Assembly (NCBI RefSeq): GCF_015277775.1
Contig: NZ_CP063849.1
Span: 7,455,501 to 7,519,500, forward strand
From: Paludibaculum fermentans
Lineage (GTDB): Bacteria > Acidobacteriota > Terriglobia > Bryobacterales > Bryobacteraceae
Direction of reading: 5' to 3'
DNA length: 64,000 bases
Shown one piece after another: positions 60,955 to 64,000 of the stretch; position 1 is the stretch's first letter, and the number at the start of each line of letters is the position of its first letter. Both the position numbers and the translations under genes were made by a program. The notes beneath the pieces are model-generated. The model made no database searches. It was given only the letters and a program-made list of their open reading frames with translations, and was not told where the DNA came from.

Positions 60955-61299
60955 ATGGCGAATCCCTTTCCAAGCGATGATAACGGTCGTGTTCTACTTC
61001 GAATGCAAGAGAATGGCGATGATCTAGCAAAGCCTCGGGATATTGATTTCACGGTCGTGTTTCCCGGGCAGAGTTCTGCGGTGGCATTTGCGGACTACTT
61101 CAGGCGATCCGGATACAAAGTTTCCGTCGAAAAGACAGGATCTGTTCCCGAGTTGCCTTGGGATGTGATCGTTGTGAAGCATATGATCCCGTCGCACAAC
61201 GAAATCGCTGAGTTCGAAAATACGCTCTCGGATTTCGCTTCGCCGTTGGGAGGGCGTAACGATGGGTGGGGGTGCTTTGCTCAGCCGACACGCCATTGA
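60955..61299 (+). CDS. RraB-family (RNase E inhibitor B-like) protein
   Basis: 114 residues from ATG 60955, preferred over 60940 because AGGAG (60945-60949) precedes it. Matches the RraB fold pattern: a first segment GRVLLRMQENGDDLAKPRDI, then FTVVFPGQSSAVAFADYFRR, YKVSVEKTG, WDVIVVKHMIPSHNEIAEFE, and the ending GGRNDGWGCF. In enterobacteria RraB inhibits RNase E; RraB-like proteins also recur in polymorphic-toxin immunity loci. Given its place 11 bases after the LRR gene, an accessory or second immunity role is plausible. Confidence 0.78.
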   Translation: MANPFPSDDNGRVLLRMQENGDDLAKPRDIDFTVVFPGQSSAVAFADYFRRSGYKVSVEKTGSVPELPWDVIVVKHMIPSHNEIAEFENTLSDFASPLGGRNDGWGCFAQPTRH

Positions 61300-61364
61300 C
61301 CTGGAGCATCCCCCTCTGGGCTTCGAGCTTGACTACCCAGAAGGCGGTTGAAAGGCGACAATTT

Positions 61365-61424
61365 GGAAAGGCGACAGCCTGACCCGTCCCACTTTGTAAG
61401 TAATTGAACGAATAGAACTTATAG
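61365..61424 (-). repeat. diverged copy of the 60-bp element
   Basis: About 90% identical to the two 60-bp units at 62534-62653, mostly C/T changes. The homology continues more weakly to about 61530, matching 62654-62770 (shared CCAGACGCATAA and AGCATGCGGT). A further partial fragment begins near 61350. The 264 bases between the RraB-like gene and the transposase hold nothing else. Confidence 0.85.
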
Positions 61425-61563
61425 ATGACTGCGTGCACCTCGCCAAGCTCTTGGCATGTACTGCCGAGATCCGTCTGGTCGCCGCGCCAGACGCATAAGT
61501 GACGCAGCGTGAATAGCATGCGGTGAGCGCTACGCGAACCCCAGGTCCTCCGACCCGACAGCT

Positions 61564-62532
61564 CTACTTCATCGGGCCATCAGGCGATGCGGACTGACGC
61601 CGCTTCCATTCATCCGGCAGCCACTCGGCCAAGTCGCTGATGCGCACCGACGGCAGGTTGGTTAGCAACTGCGTCAGGTACAGTTGCGGATCCACGTCGT
61701 GACGGCGGCATGTACTCGTCAGGCTCGCCAGAATCGCTGCGGTCCGGCCTCCGCGCGCGTTGCCCACGAAGAGGGAGTTCTTGCGGTTCAGCACCACTCG
61801 CTTCATTTCCCTTTCGCTGATGTTGTTGTCCAGCGGCACCGCTCCATCGGAGCAGAACACCGTCAGCTCCTCCCACTGGCTCAGTGCGTAGTTCAGCGCC
61901 TCGGCCATCGGATGCTTCGGCAGCAACTGTTCTTTCCAGCCCAGCAGCTTCTCCCGTAACTCCGTCACCACCGGCACCGAGTTCTCCTGGCGCAGCTTCA
62001 GCCGCTCCGCCACCGGAAGTCCGGTCGCCTGACGCTCCACAGAGTACAGCGCGCGCACCATCTCCACCACTACCCGCGCGATCTCCGGCGCCGCCTTCTC
62101 CGCGTCCACTACCTTGCGACGGAAATGCGCCCAACACCTTGCGCGCGTGATCTCGTTGCCCGCCACCACGCCGTTGTATCCGCCGTAGGCATCGGCCAGC
62201 AAAACCTGCCGGTAATCTTTCAGAAAATGCTTCGGCCCGTCGCGGCCCCGGTTCAGCGTGAAGTCGAAGACGTTGTAGGCATGGTCGTCATCCCCCACAT
62301 AGATCCACATCCGCGCATTCGCCGTTTTGCCTTTGCTCAGCATCGGCATGATGGTGTCGTCGGTGGCCACCACATGCGAGGACCGCACTCGCTGCGCCAT
62401 CAATTCGTACAGCGGTTCGGCCAGGTCCGCCACATCGCCGCACCATACCGATTGGGTGGCGCGAGAAATCTCGAAGCCCTGCCGCGCGAAGATGTCTTCC
62501 AGCCGGTAGAGCGGCAGGTAGTCGGAATTATG
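61564..62532 (-). pseudogene. 5'-truncated IS66-family transposase (TnpC)
   Basis: 322 codons of the catalytic C-terminal part of an IS66 transposase: DYLPLYRLEDIFARQGFEIS, catalytic acids in VVATDDT and LLADAYGGYNGVV and in NISEREMKRVV, and the AHFRRK, SLFVGNARGG and C-terminal WLPDEWKRR landmarks. The N-terminal third (leucine zipper, zinc-finger/HTH) is missing. At 62533 coding stops matching, and the open frame runs into two copies of a 60-bp repeat, giving a meaningless N-terminus. No tnpA/tnpB genes and no terminal inverted repeats were found, so the element is a dead fragment. Confidence 0.88.
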
Positions 62533-62533
62533 T

Positions 62534-62653
62534 GGAAAGGCGACAGCCTGACCCGTCCCACTTCGTAAGCAATTGAACGAACAGAGCTTACTGGGAAAGG
62601 CGACAGCCTGACCCGTCCCACTTCGTAAGCAATTGAACGAACAGAGCTTACTG
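62534..62653 (-). repeat. two perfect 60-bp tandem units at the transposase breakpoint
   Basis: Units 62534-62593 and 62594-62653 are identical (beginning GGAAAGGCGACAGCCTGACC) and directly abut the broken 5' end of the IS66 gene. Four bases of a third unit follow. Confidence 0.93.
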
Positions 62654-63436
62654 GGAACTCCGAGCACTTCGCCTCGGTTTTGGCATCTATTGACGGGATC
62701 TGTCTGGCCGCCTCGCCAGACGCATAAATGCCACAGCATCAACAGCATGCGGTTCACGCTGCGGCTCAATGCGCGAGGAATGCGACCCAGGCTATCCTGA
62801 TTCCAGCCATCACAATTGCCACTGGGACGCATCAGTTCGAACGCAACGCTGGCCACAGCAAGCCCCCTGATCTAATCCTCCTCGAAGCAGGACCAAACTG
62901 ACGGGCAGGAGCTGCGCGCCCCCGCCCGCACCCACTCCGCGGGTGACTGGGGGGCAACAAGAACCCGCACGTCCTTCGCCGCCCTACGGGCGTCTCGTCC
63001 GTGCAAATGGGGCATCTCTTGACCTCCTCCCCCCGACCCCCTCCTCGGCCTGCGGCCGAAGCGGGGGCGCCGTCCTGCGACAGGACCCTGCGGCCGCCGT
63101 CGTGCAGCCGCCCGAACTGACGGCGAGGGCACGCCGGCGGCCGCCTGGACGTCTTCCTCGGGTGGGAGCCAGCCCACAAATCCGCGCCACGACCCCACTT
63201 TTATCTCAATTCCATCATTAACCCATCTTCATTCACCGCCGGTCGGGTTATTTATCTCCCCTACTTCCCACCACTTGCGAGCCACACGCCCGGCAGCCCA
63301 CCAACTCACGGCTATAATCCGCCCACTGGACACCGCGGTCTGTCCGCATCCAGCCGATCTTTGACTTCAGAACCTCCACACTTCCGCCGGAGGAGTCCGT
63401 CTTCACGCCATGAAAGGGAAGCGAATGCCGGGATTA
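62654..63436. other. gene-free GC-rich stretch
   Basis: To about 62770 it is the extended part of the 60-bp-repeat family. From there to 63436 no frame on either strand has convincing coding character; several overlapping Arg/Pro/Ala-rich frames exist only because stops are rare in GC-rich DNA. No terminal inverted repeat of the transposon was identified. Confidence 0.5.
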
Positions 63437-64000
63437 TGGTTGATCAAGGCCATTTATTCCCTCTTTCTTTCCTTTCCCGGACCAACGGCAGGCCCGCCCG
63501 ACCCGCCCGGTGTCGAACCACTCACGTCACTCGCAATCCGCCACCTTTGAGGGATCAAACCCATTTCTTCTCTCTGTCTTCTCCTCCACGGCGGTTAGGT
63601 AGACACCCCGCGCGCACCCAAGGCCGACCCTCCGTGGCATATGCCATCCATAACTTCTGAGGGATCAAAGCCATTTCTTCCCCCGTTCTTCTCCCCTGTG
63701 CGAGGGCTGAACTCACTCCGCCTGGCCCGGATGCCACCGCGCCCGCTTCCTCCGCAATCCACAGATTGTGAGGGATCAAAGCCACTTCTTCCCCTGCTCT
63801 TCTCCCGTCGCGGGAAATGAATTCATCCCGCGCGCACCGGAGACCACCCCGCCCACTTCCTCCGCAATCCACAGCTTTTGAGGGATCAAACCCATCTCTT
63901 CCCGTTCTCATCGCCCTGTGCCACCGGCCCGTCGACCCGGCGGTGGCCAGTTGCCCGCCCACCCCGCCGGGAGGGCGGACGCCCTCGTCGGCAGCCGGTC
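63437..64000. repeat. 110/111-bp tandem repeat array, continuing past the window end
   Basis: TGAGGGATCAAA starts units at 63548, 63658, 63769 and 63879 (steps 110, 111, 110), with a more diverged unit at about 63437 (TTGATCAAGG, 111 upstream). Each unit continues CCATTTCTTCCC..., a variable GC-rich part, then TTCCTCCGCAATCCACAG. Because the step alternates between 110 and 111, a reading frame cannot be kept across units, so the array is non-coding. The last unit is cut by the window edge. Confidence 0.88.

Noticed and set aside
62832-63179. Cys-containing minus-strand frame (CPICTDE) as a zinc-finger gene
   Set aside because: The rest is Arg/Pro-rich low complexity, competing frames are equally open, and there is no ribosome site.
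63437-64000. CRISPR array
   Set aside because: Repeat units are 110/111 bp and degenerate, with no constant short repeat separated by unique spacers, and there are no cas genes.

Overview
The window is GC-rich bacterial chromosome, most likely from an acidobacterium of the Solibacter/Bryobacter group. The reasons are the lineage-typical families: three VWFA-related acidobacterial proteins (TIGR03436 type), a TIGR03435-type protein, an Oar-like TonB receptor, a CRTAC1-like FG-GAP/ASPIC protein and a DUF4159/MoxR/DUF58/VWA cluster. Species identity cannot be read from the sequence. No rRNA, tRNA or CRISPR array was seen.

Layout. 1-6.4 kb (+): the end of one VWFA-related gene, its tandem paralogue, a Tat-exported FG-GAP protein and a methyltransferase. 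6.4-12.9 kb (-): secreted small protein, GH127-like glycosidase, two-domain esterase, ArsC/Spx-like protein, DUF4097 protein. 13-17.7 kb (+): class III aminotransferase, FecR/DUF6600-like protein with a recombining Gln-rich tail, and a leucine-rich-repeat protein. 17.7-19.8 kb: an L,D-transpeptidase divergent from a retron, for which the promoter, the a1/a2-paired msr-msd RNA and the reverse transcriptase are all visible. 19.8-28.5 kb: DUF4159, a small membrane protein with a textbook terminator, a TIM-barrel isomerase, then MoxR, DUF58 and a 1415-residue BatA/VWA fusion. 28.5-32.7 kb (-): phosphonoacetaldehyde hydrolase, a PhnW-like protein lacking its PLP lysine, and a DPP5-like peptidase. 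32.7-36.7 kb: gamma carbonic anhydrase-like protein, HisS, small hypotheticals and a DUF1080 protein. 36.9-44.8 kb (+): a six-gene ECF-sigma operon ending in TIGR03435, TonB-receptor and VWFA genes. It is bracketed by an intact lipoprotein gene on one side and a decayed copy of that gene's 3' end on the other. 45.8-46.9 kb: degenerate repeats. 46.9-50.7 kb: a GT4 glycosyltransferase and a GH130 gene. 51.2-57.4 kb: a giant secreted protein of 23 IPT/TIG repeats. 57.4-61.3 kb: a 5'-truncated RHS toxin gene with a GIY-YIG-like tip, an overlapping LRR putative immunity gene and an RraB-like gene. 61.3-64 kb: an IS66 transposase remnant, 60-bp repeats and a 110/111-bp tandem array running off the window.

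How the genes work together. Most operons serve the cell envelope, secretion or polysaccharide turnover. The ECF operon would couple a sigma factor to a TonB receptor and secreted partners. MoxR/DUF58/BatA would act as an envelope chaperone or assembly system. GT4 and GH130 would make or turn over a mannose-type glycan. The accessory elements are the retron and the RHS toxin/immunity cassette; the latter sits next to transposon debris and repeats, as expected of a rearranging locus.
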